Shown: positions 54,043-63,199, counted from the stretch's first letter. The stretch is 64,000 nt of DNA from CAVPCY01 sp963770765 (GCA_963770765.1 CAVYQS010000013.1:50671-114670), one strand, 5' to 3'. Translations and numbers: made by a program. The notes: generated by a model from the sequence alone, not told the origin.

Positions 54043-55365
54043 GTGGAGGATTCACCTGGGGCAGCCGCCGCGCCCGAGCAGCTCATCGACTCGCGCGATC
54101 TGGTGCGCAGCGGAACGCGCCTCCTGCTGCTCTCGCTCTTCTTGGGATTCATCACCGGAGCTGCCACGTGGCTGTTCCTCTACATAGACCATCTCGGTGT
54201 CGTATTCCTGTGGGAGACGCTGCCCGAGCGGTTCCCCGGCACCCCTGCGTGGGTCGTGGCCGTGGCCGTGGTCGTCGCGATGACTGCTATCGCGACGCTC
54301 ATCGCGATAGCGTGCAAAGGACGCCCGTTCGACATGGGCGGCGCTGAGCACGAGTACGACGAGAAGGGGCGCATGGAGTACCGTCGAATCCTCCCCGGCG
54401 CCGCGTTCTCGCTCGCCTCACTGTTCTCCGGAGCTGCGGTCGGGCCTGAGGCGCCGCTCGTCGACATCAACGGCGGGCTGGGGACGCTGCTGGCCGAGCG
54501 CGTCGGCGTGAAGCCCCAGCAGGTCAGGATGCTGACCTACGCCGGAGTCGCCGGCGCGCTTGCGGCGTTTCTCGGCAGCGCACCGGTCGGGGCGTTGCTG
54601 GCGATGGAGTTCATCAGCCCCAAAGCGATCAACATCAGCCGCACGGACATGGTCGGTGGGTTGGCTGCGGGGGCATCGGCGTGGGCGACGTACTCGCTGC
54701 TGGGCGGCGAGAAGTTCGCGGTGCTCTTCCCGTTCCCCGAGTACACGAACCTGGCGATGGGCGACCTCCTGCTCGCCCTCGTGATCGGGACTGCGGGCGG
54801 GGTTCTCGGCCTCGCCTACGGTGCAGCCATGGTCAAGACGCGCGTGAAGTTGGCCGGGTTGCGCAACAAGCCGCTGCTTGCAGGGATCGCGGGCGGCTCG
54901 GTGGTCGCGCTGGCCGCGGTCGTGAGCCCCTACCTGCTGTTCTCGGGGCAGTCGCAGGTTCCCACCGTCATCGCGAACGCCGCGGCATTGGGAGCGCTCG
55001 TGCTGCTCGGCCTGGGCCTCGCCAAGGTCGCGCTCAGCATCTGGGGGATGTCGACCGCGTACTTCGGCGGCCCGCTCTTCCCGCTCATGTTCACCGGGCT
55101 GTGCTTCGGCTTGGCGCTCAACCTGGTGATCCCGGGGATTCCCCAGGGCGTCGCCGTCATGGCGCTGATGGTGGGGCTGCTCGTGGCGGCCACCGTTTCA
55201 CCGATGAGCATGACCGTGTTCCTCGTGATCGTCTCGAACCCTGCGCTGGCGTCGGTGATCGCCGTCGCCGCCGTAGCCGCCTTCATCGTGCGCCAGGCGA
55301 TCGCTCCCACCCTACCCGGCGTCTACCGCCAGACGGTGGCAGCGGAGCGAGGGAAACCGTCGTAG
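54043..55365 (+). CDS. ClC-family chloride channel/antiporter
   Basis: A 440-residue membrane protein with about ten helices. The GxExP motif is GPEAPLVDINGGLGTLLAER. SVAPVGALLAME- and AYFGGPLFPLMFTGL-type segments match the ClC ion-binding helices, while the first GSGIP motif is not clearly preserved. It moves Cl- (or F-), as a channel or in exchange with H+. Without the coupling Glu positions resolved, the mode is open. GTG 54043 follows GAGGGGG. Confidence 0.85.
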   Translation: MEDSPGAAAAPEQLIDSRDLVRSGTRLLLLSLFLGFITGAATWLFLYIDHLGVVFLWETLPERFPGTPAWVVAVAVVVAMTAIATLIAIACKGRPFDMGGAEHEYDEKGRMEYRRILPGAAFSLASLFSGAAVGPEAPLVDINGGLGTLLAERVGVKPQQVRMLTYAGVAGALAAFLGSAPVGALLAMEFISPKAINISRTDMVGGLAAGASAWATYSLLGGEKFAVLFPFPEYTNLAMGDLLLALVIGTAGGVLGLAYGAAMVKTRVKLAGLRNKPLLAGIAGGSVVALAAVVSPYLLFSGQSQVPTVIANAAALGALVLLGLGLAKVALSIWGMSTAYFGGPLFPLMFTGLCFGLALNLVIPGIPQGVAVMALMVGLLVAATVSPMSMTVFLVIVSNPALASVIAVAAVAAFIVRQAIAPTLPGVYRQTVAAERGKPS

Positions 55366-55397
55366 AGCGGCACGCGACAAGCATGGTCGCGCGCGGA

Positions 55398-56219
55398 CTA
55401 CTCGGGCGGCAGCAGGAAGTGGCAGGCGGCGTCCGCTATCGACCGGTCGAACAGGACCGAGAGGTGCCCGAGGTTCCGGACCTCGAGGATCTCGACGTCG
55501 GCTCCCGCGAGCTGCGACGTCTCCGGTGGGTGAACGAGGTTGTCGTGGGCCGAGTAGATCGACAGCACCGGCCCGCCTGAGATCTCCTGCGGGCGCGTCT
55601 GTGCGTAGCGAGAGTCGGCTCGCAGCTGCGAGCCGGCCGGCCCGACGACCGGCCCGCGCCACGTGACACCGCGCCACGGGATCGCGATCACGCAGACCCG
55701 CCTGACCCACTCGGGATCCGTGGCGAGCAGTTCGAGGGCGAGCAGACCGCCCGACGAGTGAGTGAGCAGGTCAACCTGCTCGGCGCCGGTCTTCTCCCGA
55801 ACCCACTCGACGAACTCCCGGACCGTGGTGGTCGAGCGTTCAAGCGGCTGGGGCCAGAAGAAGTTGCAGGCGTACAGCGGCCCGCACCCGGCGCGGCGAA
55901 GCCGGTGGGCGAGATAGAGGAAGTCCACGCGGTTCTGGCAGTAGCCGTGGACGAGAACGATGGGGACGCTCCCCCCGCCGGTGCTCATCTTGCGGGCGGT
56001 GATTTGGAAGAGCGGGAGCAGGGGCTGCGTCCACGCGACGTTCCAGCACTCCCGAAGCACGGAGGCAACGGTGTCGCGCAGGGAGCGATCGGGAACGTGA
56101 CGCATCGCTTCGATGTAGGACACGACGATGTAGACCGCGCCCGAGAACCACACCACGCTGACCCAGATGGCCACCGCAAGCAGGGTGATCCGGGCGACGG
56201 TGAGCAGCGCGTCGATCAT
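55398..56219 (-). CDS. membrane-anchored alpha/beta hydrolase
   Basis: A 273-residue protein. An N-terminal helix (about residues 5-35) anchors it. The hydrolase core begins with the oxyanion segment IVLVHGYCQNRVDFLYLAHR, the nucleophile elbow is LLTHSSGGLLALEL, and the acid and His are in SIYSAHDNLVHPPET and VRNLGHLSVLFD. This is the lipase/PGAP1-like type. It is the last gene of the operon with the ferredoxin oxidoreductase subunits (4-bp ATGA overlap), perhaps releasing an acyl group from a lipid or thioester; that is inference. Confidence 0.8.
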   Translation of the reverse strand: MIDALLTVARITLLAVAIWVSVVWFSGAVYIVVSYIEAMRHVPDRSLRDTVASVLRECWNVAWTQPLLPLFQITARKMSTGGGSVPIVLVHGYCQNRVDFLYLAHRLRRAGCGPLYACNFFWPQPLERSTTTVREFVEWVREKTGAEQVDLLTHSSGGLLALELLATDPEWVRRVCVIAIPWRGVTWRGPVVGPAGSQLRADSRYAQTRPQEISGGPVLSIYSAHDNLVHPPETSQLAGADVEILEVRNLGHLSVLFDRSIADAACHFLLPPE

Positions 56220-56521
56220 GGCCGGCAGATGCCGTGCTCCGACTCCGGCACCATCTCGATCGCGCCCGACGGGCAGACCTCAGCACAGATGCCGCAGCCC
56301 TTGCAGTACTCGAGATCGACCGTAGGTGGCACTCCGCGCTCGATGCAGGCGTCCGGACAGTAGACCCAGCAACGCTGGCACGTCTGATCGCCCTTCTTGA
56401 AGTCGGTGCATGCCTCGGCAGCGAGCACCGGCCGTTTGCCACGCCAATCTCCCGTGCGGCCGGCTTCGCCCTTCGCCGGCTCCGACATCGAGATATCGCT
56501 CTGGTGTCCGAGCGACGTCAT
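56216..56521 (-). CDS. 2-oxoacid:ferredoxin oxidoreductase, delta (ferredoxin) subunit
   Basis: A 101-residue subunit with two 4Fe-4S motifs: CQRCWVYCPDAC and CKGCGICAEVCP. It carries electrons from the TPP site to ferredoxin. It overlaps the gamma gene by 4 bp upstream and the hydrolase gene by 4 bp downstream. The alpha and beta subunits are not adjacent; they lie at 43024-45226. Confidence 0.92.
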   Translation of the reverse strand: MTSLGHQSDISMSEPAKGEAGRTGDWRGKRPVLAAEACTDFKKGDQTCQRCWVYCPDACIERGVPPTVDLEYCKGCGICAEVCPSGAIEMVPESEHGICRP

Positions 56522-57081
56522 CGGCGCACCCCCTCGGTACACTCGAAGGCGATGCGTGCAGCCTCGGTGTTCTTCGCCGCCGCCGAGCCGGAGAACATCG
56601 CGCCGATGGCCTTCTCGGCCGACTCGAGGGTGATGACCTCGGTGGCCTTCGCGATCGAGCCCAGGATCGCCGCCGAGACGATCGGCGTGCCTCCCACCAG
56701 GACCCCGGCGGCCTCGGCGGCTCCGGTGACATCGGTGGCGACCACGCGCACGTCGCCGCTCACACCCAGCTCCGCCGCAGCCCGTGACGTGTTGACGATC
56801 AGCGTCGCGCCCGGCTTGAGGCCGGCGGCGGCGCCCCCGACCTCAAGAAGCGACTCGTCGAGCACGACGGCGATGTCGGGCTCGGTCACCTGCGAGTAGA
56901 TGCGGATCGGCCGCTCGTCGAGCCGGGTGGACGCGGTCACGGGTGCTCCGCGGCGCTCGGCCCCGAACGACGGCGCGCTGGTCACGCCCACCCAACCGCT
57001 GTCGTGGGCGGCGCTCGCGAGCAGCTTCGCGCTCGTCACCGCCCCTTGCCCGCCCCGTCCGTGCCATCGGATCTCTCGCAT
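56518..57081 (-). CDS. 2-oxoacid:ferredoxin oxidoreductase, gamma subunit
   Basis: A 187-residue gamma subunit. It starts MREIRWHGRGGQGAVTSAKL, the classic gamma-subunit signature, and contains PSFGAERRGAPVTASTRLD. It binds CoA and shapes the substrate site. It lies 38 bp after the META gene, with ATG 57081. Confidence 0.93.
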   Translation of the reverse strand: MREIRWHGRGGQGAVTSAKLLASAAHDSGWVGVTSAPSFGAERRGAPVTASTRLDERPIRIYSQVTEPDIAVVLDESLLEVGGAAAGLKPGATLIVNTSRAAAELGVSGDVRVVATDVTGAAEAAGVLVGGTPIVSAAILGSIAKATEVITLESAEKAIGAMFSGSAAAKNTEAARIAFECTEGVRR

Positions 57082-57119
57082 GTTAATCCGTCTTCTCGTG
57101 GAGACCGTGTTCGGTGGTT

Positions 57120-57908
57120 TCAGTCCTTGCGGACAGCGGTGATCTGGGTCGCTCCGCCGGCGTCCCGCATGTCGAGCATGCCTCGGCTGATGCTCCATGT
57201 GGTCGCGCTCTGGAGCGCCTGGAGGTACGCGGCCTCCTGGGTCATCAGCTCCGGCTCACCCGCCATCTTGGTCGCCGAGAGCGGGCCGATCTTCACGGTC
57301 TTGTCGGTGGACTCGAACGGTCCCCGGAACGTGTTCACTCCGCTGTTGCCCGCCACAGTGCCGTCGGTTCCGAACTCGAGCGTCAGCACCGAGCCCGCGG
57401 CAGGCCCGACGACCGCTTCCTTGCCGTTGTTGTAGCCGGTCACGGTCCACGCGCTGCCCGAGAGCTCGGCAGCCGGAGCCGCCTCGTAGGTGAGCGTCTC
57501 GTTACCTCCGGTCGACAAGGTGAGCACACCATCGGCGACCTGGAACGAGTCGCAGCCTTCGAGCAGCTTGAGGTAGGCCGACTCGGCGGCCATCAGAGGC
57601 TCGGGGCCGGCCATGAGGGTGGCATTGATCGCGCCGATCTCGAGCGCGCCGTCCGTACCGGCGGTATACGAACCGCCGTACTGGTTCACTCCCGAGAAGC
57701 CCGAGAGCCGCGTGCCGTCGAAGGCGATGGTGATGCCTGCTTGCCCGAGGTCGGTCGAGCTGATGCTGGAGCCGGTGAGACCCCACTCGACGCCTTGGAG
57801 GGCTGCCGGGTCGGCGTCTGCGGTGGAGGAGACACACCCGGCCAGCGGCACCATCATGCCAGCGATGACCAGCAGGAACGCCGTCTTGAACATGTGCACC
57901 TTCATCAT
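57120..57908 (-). CDS. lipoprotein with two META domains
   Basis: A 262-residue lipoprotein with lipobox MVPLAGC. Two META domains follow: residues 35-145 (QGVEWGLTGSSISSTDLG, FSGVNQYGGSY) and 150-260 (LSGSAWTVTGYNNGK, NSGVNTFRGPF). Its start overlaps the acyl-CoA synthetase stop (ATGATGA), so it lies inside the acid-oxidation operon, an unexpected place for an envelope lipoprotein. Related to the single-domain META protein at 24435. Confidence 0.85.
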   Translation of the reverse strand: MMKVHMFKTAFLLVIAGMMVPLAGCVSSTADADPAALQGVEWGLTGSSISSTDLGQAGITIAFDGTRLSGFSGVNQYGGSYTAGTDGALEIGAINATLMAGPEPLMAAESAYLKLLEGCDSFQVADGVLTLSTGGNETLTYEAAPAAELSGSAWTVTGYNNGKEAVVGPAAGSVLTLEFGTDGTVAGNSGVNTFRGPFESTDKTVKIGPLSATKMAGEPELMTQEAAYLQALQSATTWSISRGMLDMRDAGGATQITAVRKD

Positions 57909-59587
57909 GCTTCCTCTCCCGAGAACACACCCACATCGATGCCGAGCTGCTCTTTGGCCATGTCGCGCAACTTGTACTTCTGAATCTTCCCGCTCGCCGT
58001 CATGGGGTACGACTCCACGAAGAAGACGTACTTGGGCGCCTTGTAGCGCGCGAGCCGCGCCCGTGTGTACTCCTGGACGTCGCCTTCGGTGATCTCGGAA
58101 CCGGCGAAGCGCTGGATGAACGCTCCGACCACCTCGCCGTACTTGGCGTCGGGCACGCCCACGACCTGGACGTCTTTGACGCCCGGCATCGTGTAGAGGA
58201 ACTCCTCGATCTCTCGGGGGTAGATGTTCTCCCCACCGCGGATGATCATGTCCTTGATGCGCCCGGTGATGCGGTAGTAGCCGTCCTCGTCGACGGTGCC
58301 CAGGTCCCCGGAGTGCAGCCAGCCATCGGCGTCGATGGCCTTCTCGGTGGCCTCGGGCATCTTGTAGTAGCCCTTCATGATGTTGTAGCCGCGGCACAGC
58401 AGCTCGCCGGGGACGCCCGGTGCGCAGTCCTCGCCGGTCTCGGGGTCGACCACGCGGACCTCGATCTCGTCGTGCCGGCGACCCACCGTCTCGCACTTGC
58501 GCTCGAGCGAGTCGTCGGTCGTGGTCTGCGTGAAGACCGGCGATGCCTCCGTGAGGCCGTAGCAGATGGTCATCTCGGAGGCGTGCATCTTGTCGATGAC
58601 CTGCCGCATCGTCTCGATGGGGCACGGCGACCCGGCCATGATGCCGGTACGAAGCGACGTCAGGTCGAACAGGTCGAACATCGGGTGGTCGAGCTCGGCG
58701 ATGAACATCGTGGGCACGCCGTAGAGCGCGGTCGCCCGCTCCTTCTGGATCGCGGCGAGCACGATCACCGGGTCGAAGCTCTCGACCATCACCAGCGTCG
58801 AGCCGTGCGTGAGCGCGGCCAAGACCCCCAGCACGATCCCGAAGCAGTGGAACAGCGGCACGGGCAGACAGACCCGGTCGGCCGAGGTGAACTTCTGGCG
58901 TTCGCCGATGTAGAAGCCGTTGTTCAGGATGTTGCGGCTCGTGAGCATGACGCCCTTGGGAAAGCCCGTGGTCCCCGACGTGTACTGCATGTTGATGACG
59001 TCGTCGGCGTGCTGGCCCTGCCTGGCGGCCTCGTAGGCCGCGTCATCGCAGTGCTGGCCGAGAAGGATCAACTCGGGCGTGGTGTAGAAGCCGCGGTGCT
59101 TCTCGGGGCCCATGTAGATGAGGTTCTTGAGCTGCGGGAACTCGGGCGAGTCGAGACGCCCCCGCTCTTGGGTGGATGCCTCGGGCACCAGCTCGCGCAC
59201 GATCTTGACGTAGTCCACGTCACGAAACGCGTCGATGATGCACAGCGCCTTCATGTCGGACTGCTTGATCACGTAGGCGAGCTCGTGGCTCTTGTAGACC
59301 GGGTTGACGGTGACGAGCACGACGCCGATCTTCGCCGTCGCGAACGCGAACGTGAGCCAGTCGGGCACGTTGCGCGCCCAGATGCCCAGGTGGTCGCCCT
59401 TCTCCATGCCGATCGCGAGCAGGCCCTTCGCAAGTGCGGTGGCGCGCTCGTCGAACTCGCGGTAGCTCCAGCGCAGGTCCCGGTCGGGGTAGACGACGAA
59501 GTCGGTGTCGGGCTGTGCCGCGACGACCGTGTCGAAGTACTGGCCTATCGTGAGCTCGGTGTGCAGCTCGGTGTGGGGGGACTGCAT
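57905..59587 (-). CDS. AMP-binding acyl-CoA synthetase
   Basis: A 560-residue acyl-activating enzyme. Motifs in order: QYTSGTTGFPKGVMLTSRN (ATP loop), YGLTEASPV, SGDLGTVDEDGYYRITGR (hinge Asp), MIIRGGENIYPREIEEFL, and GKIQKYKLR with the catalytic Lys. It converts a carboxylic acid, ATP and CoA to acyl-CoA and AMP. Placement with the gamma/delta oxidoreductase genes and an XRE-cupin regulator suggests activation of an organic acid in the same pathway. The chain length cannot be read from sequence. Confidence 0.92.
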   Translation of the reverse strand: MQSPHTELHTELTIGQYFDTVVAAQPDTDFVVYPDRDLRWSYREFDERATALAKGLLAIGMEKGDHLGIWARNVPDWLTFAFATAKIGVVLVTVNPVYKSHELAYVIKQSDMKALCIIDAFRDVDYVKIVRELVPEASTQERGRLDSPEFPQLKNLIYMGPEKHRGFYTTPELILLGQHCDDAAYEAARQGQHADDVINMQYTSGTTGFPKGVMLTSRNILNNGFYIGERQKFTSADRVCLPVPLFHCFGIVLGVLAALTHGSTLVMVESFDPVIVLAAIQKERATALYGVPTMFIAELDHPMFDLFDLTSLRTGIMAGSPCPIETMRQVIDKMHASEMTICYGLTEASPVFTQTTTDDSLERKCETVGRRHDEIEVRVVDPETGEDCAPGVPGELLCRGYNIMKGYYKMPEATEKAIDADGWLHSGDLGTVDEDGYYRITGRIKDMIIRGGENIYPREIEEFLYTMPGVKDVQVVGVPDAKYGEVVGAFIQRFAGSEITEGDVQEYTRARLARYKAPKYVFFVESYPMTASGKIQKYKLRDMAKEQLGIDVGVFSGEEA

Positions 59588-59598
59588 CTTCGGACCCC

Positions 59599-60171
59599 CT
59601 AGACCGGTGAGTAGACGACGGCCAGGATGCGTGCCGGCGACGGCGATCCGCCGCGCACCTGATGCGGGACGATCGAGTCCAGATAGATGCTGTCCCCCGG
59701 AGTGAGCGTGTGGAGGTCCTTGCCGTACTCGACTTCGATGGTGCCCTCGAGCACGTGGATGAACTCCTCGCCCTCGTGGGCCGAGAGCTCGTGCTCCTCG
59801 CCGGGGTGGACCGTGATCAGGAACGGCTCCATATGCCGCGCCGCCTTGCCGGCGGCCAGCGAGAAGAAGTCGAGGGTGCCGGCGCCCGAACCGGTCTCAA
59901 GGTCGCGGACGCGCGCGGTGGCGCTCGCCTCGCCTGCACGTGTGACCACCGGGCCGATGTGGGAGTCGTCGTCGAGCACGGTGCCCAGGCGGACGCCGAG
60001 CGCTCGGGTGATCTTGATCAGAGGAGCGAGCGACGGCGCGACTTCCCCGGCCTCGAGCTGTGTGATGGTCGAGGGGTCACACGCGCACCTCTCGGCGAGC
60101 TCATCCACCGACAGGCCCAACGACTCCCGAAGCGTGGTCAGCTTGGCGCCGACCCGGTTCTCTTGCACCAT
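59599..60171 (-). CDS. XRE-family regulator with cupin domain
   Basis: A 190-residue regulator. Residues 9-63 are a lambda-repressor-like helix-turn-helix (LRESLGLSVDELAERCACDP). Residues 110-185 are a cupin (HPGEEHELSAHEGEEFIHVL, then GDSIYLDSIVPHQVRG) that may sense a small ligand. It is the first gene of the operon and 11 bp before the acyl-CoA synthetase, so it likely controls it. The same regulator-synthetase pairing is common in anaerobes. Confidence 0.9.
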   Translation of the reverse strand: MVQENRVGAKLTTLRESLGLSVDELAERCACDPSTITQLEAGEVAPSLAPLIKITRALGVRLGTVLDDDSHIGPVVTRAGEASATARVRDLETGSGAGTLDFFSLAAGKAARHMEPFLITVHPGEEHELSAHEGEEFIHVLEGTIEVEYGKDLHTLTPGDSIYLDSIVPHQVRGGSPSPARILAVVYSPV

Positions 60172-60226
60172 CCGTGCCCCTCTCCCCGATGTGATCTGTT
60201 CGAGCGACCGATCGCGGCCGCTGCGC

Positions 60227-60469
60227 CTAGCCTTCGCCGTCGACGCGGTCGATGAACTCCTCGGCTTCCGCCTCGGCGACCTCGCGCTCCGCCGACACGA
60301 TCTCGCCGCTGGATCCTCCGAGGATCGAACCGACCTCCACGGCCAGCCCGAACACCTTGGCGGCACCCTCTCGGAGGCCCTCCTTGGTCGAGTGCTTGTC
60401 CTCGGGACCCTGCTCGGGAGTGTGGTCGTCGGTGGGCTCTTGGTCGTTCACGGTGTTGTCGTCGGTCAT
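60227..60469 (-). CDS. small acidic protein, unknown
   Basis: An 80-residue, strongly acidic protein. Residues 1-30 look disordered (Asp/Glu/Thr-rich) and 31-75 are helical with a short glycine-containing hydrophobic part (REGAAKVFGLAVEVGSILGG). No family recognised. It lies 55 bp upstream of the XRE-cupin gene on the same strand, with GGAGG before its ATG. Confidence 0.55.
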   Translation of the reverse strand: MTDDNTVNDQEPTDDHTPEQGPEDKHSTKEGLREGAAKVFGLAVEVGSILGGSSGEIVSAEREVAEAEAEEFIDRVDGEG

Positions 60470-60540
60470 GACGGCCTCCTGGTCGCTGGTGTGCTGGGAC
60501 GATTCTACGCCGAGAGGCGTCCGATGGTCATGACTTCACA

Positions 60541-61176
60541 CTACCCGAACTGCCCGAGGGCCAGTGTGATCGCGATCGACCACATGATCGCGGCGATCAC
60601 TCCGTCCAGGATGCGCCATGCGACCTCGCGCTCGAACAGCGGAGCAAGGAGGCGGGCACCGTAGGCGAGGCCGAAGAACCAGACGGTCGAGGCCACCATC
60701 GCACCGGCGGCGAACCACACGCGCGTGGACCACTCGTACTGCGCGGCGATGCTGCCGATGAGGACGACGGTGTCGAGGTAGACATGTGGGTTGAGCAGGC
60801 TGATCGCAAGCGACGCTCCCACCGCGGCGGCGGTCGTGGCGAAGACCCCGTGTGATCCGGGCTGCTCGGCCTTCAGGACCGCGGGATGGAACGCCGATCG
60901 CAGGGACATCGCGCCATAGAACAGCAGGAAGGCCACGCCGCCCCAGGCCGCGACGCTGGTGACGGCCGGGAACCGGGCGACAAGGCTGCCGAATCCGACG
61001 GCACCGGCCGCGATGAGGCTGACGTCGCAGATGACGCAGGTGAGCGCAACCGCGAACACGTGGTCGCGCGCGAGGCCCTGACGCAGGACGAAGGCGTTCT
61101 GAGCGCCGATCGCGACGATGAGGCTGCCGCCCAGGCCGACCCCTGCCGCGAACGCTGCGAACCAGCCTGCGGCCAT
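60541..61176 (-). CDS. LysE/ArgO-type amino acid exporter
   Basis: A 211-residue protein with six helices. The LysE/ArgO signature is GAQNAFVLRQGLARDHVF near the N-terminus, and SLLNPHVYLDTVVLIG follows at about residue 125. Members export basic amino acids such as lysine and arginine. It starts 3 bp after the UPF0178 gene and is likely co-transcribed. Confidence 0.9.
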   Translation of the reverse strand: MAAGWFAAFAAGVGLGGSLIVAIGAQNAFVLRQGLARDHVFAVALTCVICDVSLIAAGAVGFGSLVARFPAVTSVAAWGGVAFLLFYGAMSLRSAFHPAVLKAEQPGSHGVFATTAAAVGASLAISLLNPHVYLDTVVLIGSIAAQYEWSTRVWFAAGAMVASTVWFFGLAYGARLLAPLFEREVAWRILDGVIAAIMWSIAITLALGQFG

Positions 61177-61179
61177 CGG

Positions 61180-61641
61180 CTAGCCCCGCGCGCCGACGTC
61201 GCGGATGAGCCGCTCCAACTGGCTTTCGAAGTGCTCGCGGTCCTCGTCGGTGAAGGCCGAGGGGCCACCGTGGCGGCCGCCCGCCCGGCGCAGCTTGGCC
61301 TGCGCGTGGCGCACAGCGAGCTCGGCGTCGATCGTCGCAAGGTAGAAGATGCGGCCGCGCGGGCTGATCGCTCCCGCGCCTCGGCCCAACACCATCGCCG
61401 CGAGACCGATGTCCTGCGTCACGACCACGTCGCCGGCAGTGAGCCGCTCGATGATCGCGAAGTCCGCCGCGTCGGCCCCTCCGGATACTTGGACCGCTTC
61501 TACACCCTTGCGAGTCGTGTACTTCTCGATGTTCTGGGTGCTGTTCGCGACCACCGCGACGCCGAGTCCCGCCGAGCGAGCGATCGAGATCGCTTCTCGG
61601 GTGACGGGGCAGGCGTCAGCGTCTATGAACAGGGTGCGCAT
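61180..61641 (-). CDS. UPF0178 (YaiI/YqxD) family protein
   Basis: A 153-residue PIN-like protein. It opens LFIDADACPVTREAISIA and continues STQNIEKYTTRKGVEAVQVS, TAGDVVVTQDIGLAAMVLGR and GRIFYLATIDAELAVR, all conserved in this family. The acidic residues suggest a nuclease-like metal site, but function is unproven. It is 3 bp before the LysE gene. Confidence 0.9.
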   Translation of the reverse strand: MRTLFIDADACPVTREAISIARSAGLGVAVVANSTQNIEKYTTRKGVEAVQVSGGADAADFAIIERLTAGDVVVTQDIGLAAMVLGRGAGAISPRGRIFYLATIDAELAVRHAQAKLRRAGGRHGGPSAFTDEDREHFESQLERLIRDVGARG

Positions 61642-61706
61642 GGGCGGCTTCTTGGGCGGGCGCACGGTGGCGCAGTCGGGCGGCGGTCGAGTCGAAGCGG
61701 CGCCGA

Positions 61707-62711
61707 CTACTTGACGATGAAGACCGGCGTGCCCACCTTGACCCGCTTGTAGATGTCCTTGACGTTCGTGTTCGTGAGGCGGATGCACCCGTGGCTCGCG
61801 GCATGGCCGATCGAGCTCACCTTGCTCGTGCCGTGGATCCTGATGCCCGATGCGCTCAGGTTGAGCGCCCGAACACCAAGCGGATTCGACGAACCCGGGG
61901 CGATGCGCGCGGGCATGTTCGATCCCCAGCCGTTCGGCGCGGGGTTGACCCACGTGGGACGGTACCGCTTGGCGACGATCTTGAAGTTGCCGGTGGGCGT
62001 CGGGTAGCGCCGAGTGCCGATCGCACAGCGGTACTTCTTGACCACCTTGGTGTCGTTGTAGAGGTAGACCTTGCGGTACTTGAGCACCACGAGGACCGCC
62101 TTGCCGATGTTGGTGCGGGTGACCTTGGGCTTGGTGGTCTTGATCGAAGCCCAGACGACCGCAGGCGCCCTGCCGTTGGCCTCGTTGAGAAGCCGTGAGG
62201 TCGCTCGTTCGGTCGTCGCCTTCTGGTTGACGGTGTACCCGTTCTTCTCGGCCTTCACCTTGAGCTTGCGGCTCTTCGTGTAGTGCTTGGCGTTGACCGC
62301 CTTGCGATTCGTCTTCTTGGCGAACGCCGACGTCCATCCGTCGACGATGGACTTGTTGACCGAGTAGACCAGTGTGACGGGGTAGGCGGTCGAGGACGCG
62401 ACATCGGTGCGGTAGGCCTGCGCCAGCATCGCATCGACGTTCACCGAGACCGCGGAACGGGCCTGAGCGGTGGTCACCGCATGCTCGCGGCCCGCGCCCT
62501 TGATCATGAAGCCGGACACCTGGGTCTTGGCCCTGATGAGGTCGCGAGCAGCGGCCTCTGAGAGCCCCTTCAGGGGTTGCCCGTTCACCATCGCATTGTT
62601 GGGAACCGGGTTGCCTGCGTCAGCAGCGAACGCCGCCGTCGCCGGCACAAGGAGTGCGACTGAGAGAGCGAGCGCGACGAGGGCGCGAAGCGAAGTGCGT
62701 GTGGACTGCAT
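61707..62711 (-). CDS. secreted L,D-transpeptidase (YkuD)
   Basis: A 334-residue secreted protein. The signal peptide ends near AFAADA (about residue 30). Residues about 55-200 carry a peptidoglycan-binding-like domain and a Lys-rich segment. Residues 205-334 are a YkuD domain: VLVVLKYRKVYLYNDTKVVK, YPTPTGNFKI, then HGTSKVSSIGHAASHGCIRL with the catalytic His and Cys. It makes 3-3 cross-links or attaches protein to peptidoglycan. ATG 62711. Confidence 0.9.
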   Translation of the reverse strand: MQSTRTSLRALVALALSVALLVPATAAFAADAGNPVPNNAMVNGQPLKGLSEAAARDLIRAKTQVSGFMIKGAGREHAVTTAQARSAVSVNVDAMLAQAYRTDVASSTAYPVTLVYSVNKSIVDGWTSAFAKKTNRKAVNAKHYTKSRKLKVKAEKNGYTVNQKATTERATSRLLNEANGRAPAVVWASIKTTKPKVTRTNIGKAVLVVLKYRKVYLYNDTKVVKKYRCAIGTRRYPTPTGNFKIVAKRYRPTWVNPAPNGWGSNMPARIAPGSSNPLGVRALNLSASGIRIHGTSKVSSIGHAASHGCIRLTNTNVKDIYKRVKVGTPVFIVK

Positions 62712-62776
62712 GCCGACCTCCGGCGAGAAGAATAGGGGTGTCTCGGAGCAGTATACGGACCTGGACCCCCTCAGGT

Positions 62777-63193
62777 CTAATCGGCGCTGGTGCGAGACAT
62801 CCTCCACAGCTCGCATACGTACTCCTCGCAGATGGGCGCGCGGTACTCTCGGGGCAGCAGACAGCCCGTGTCGGGGTGGCAGAACTGGCACTTGCGCGTG
62901 TCTATCCAGGGCGCCAGGCCCGCGCGGTACGCAGCGCCCTCGGCGGTGGGCAGGTGGCTTCTGCGCGGATCGTGCAGCGGGTCGACTCCCGCCGGCCCTG
63001 CGCCGTAGCCGGTCTCGCTCACGGCGAGTGCGCCGCTCGCTACGAGGCGCTCCTGCCACAGCTCGATGTAGTCGGGCAGCCAGCCGTCGCCGATGTAGTC
63101 ACCGTTCTCGTCATGGGCGAGATACAGCGCACAACACAGCCCGCCACACGTGTTGCACAGCTCGTAGTCCTCGCGCGCCGATGCGTGTGACAT
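62777..63193 (-). CDS. cysteine-rich metal- or cluster-binding protein
   Basis: A 138-residue protein. Cysteines group at residues 13-21 (CNTCGGLCC) and near the C-terminus (CQFCHPDTGC, then C..YVCELW). The pattern suggests a metal- or iron-sulfur-binding protein like the YkgJ/zinc-ribbon groups, but I cannot name a family with confidence. It lies 6 bp after the mltG gene on the same strand. Confidence 0.6.
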   Translation of the reverse strand: MSHASAREDYELCNTCGGLCCALYLAHDENGDYIGDGWLPDYIELWQERLVASGALAVSETGYGAGPAGVDPLHDPRRSHLPTAEGAAYRAGLAPWIDTRKCQFCHPDTGCLLPREYRAPICEEYVCELWRMSRTSAD

Positions 63194-63199
63194 CCGGAC

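Noticed and set aside
58313..59602. 429-codon plus-strand frame
   Set aside because: Antisense to the acyl-CoA synthetase, which has clear motifs.
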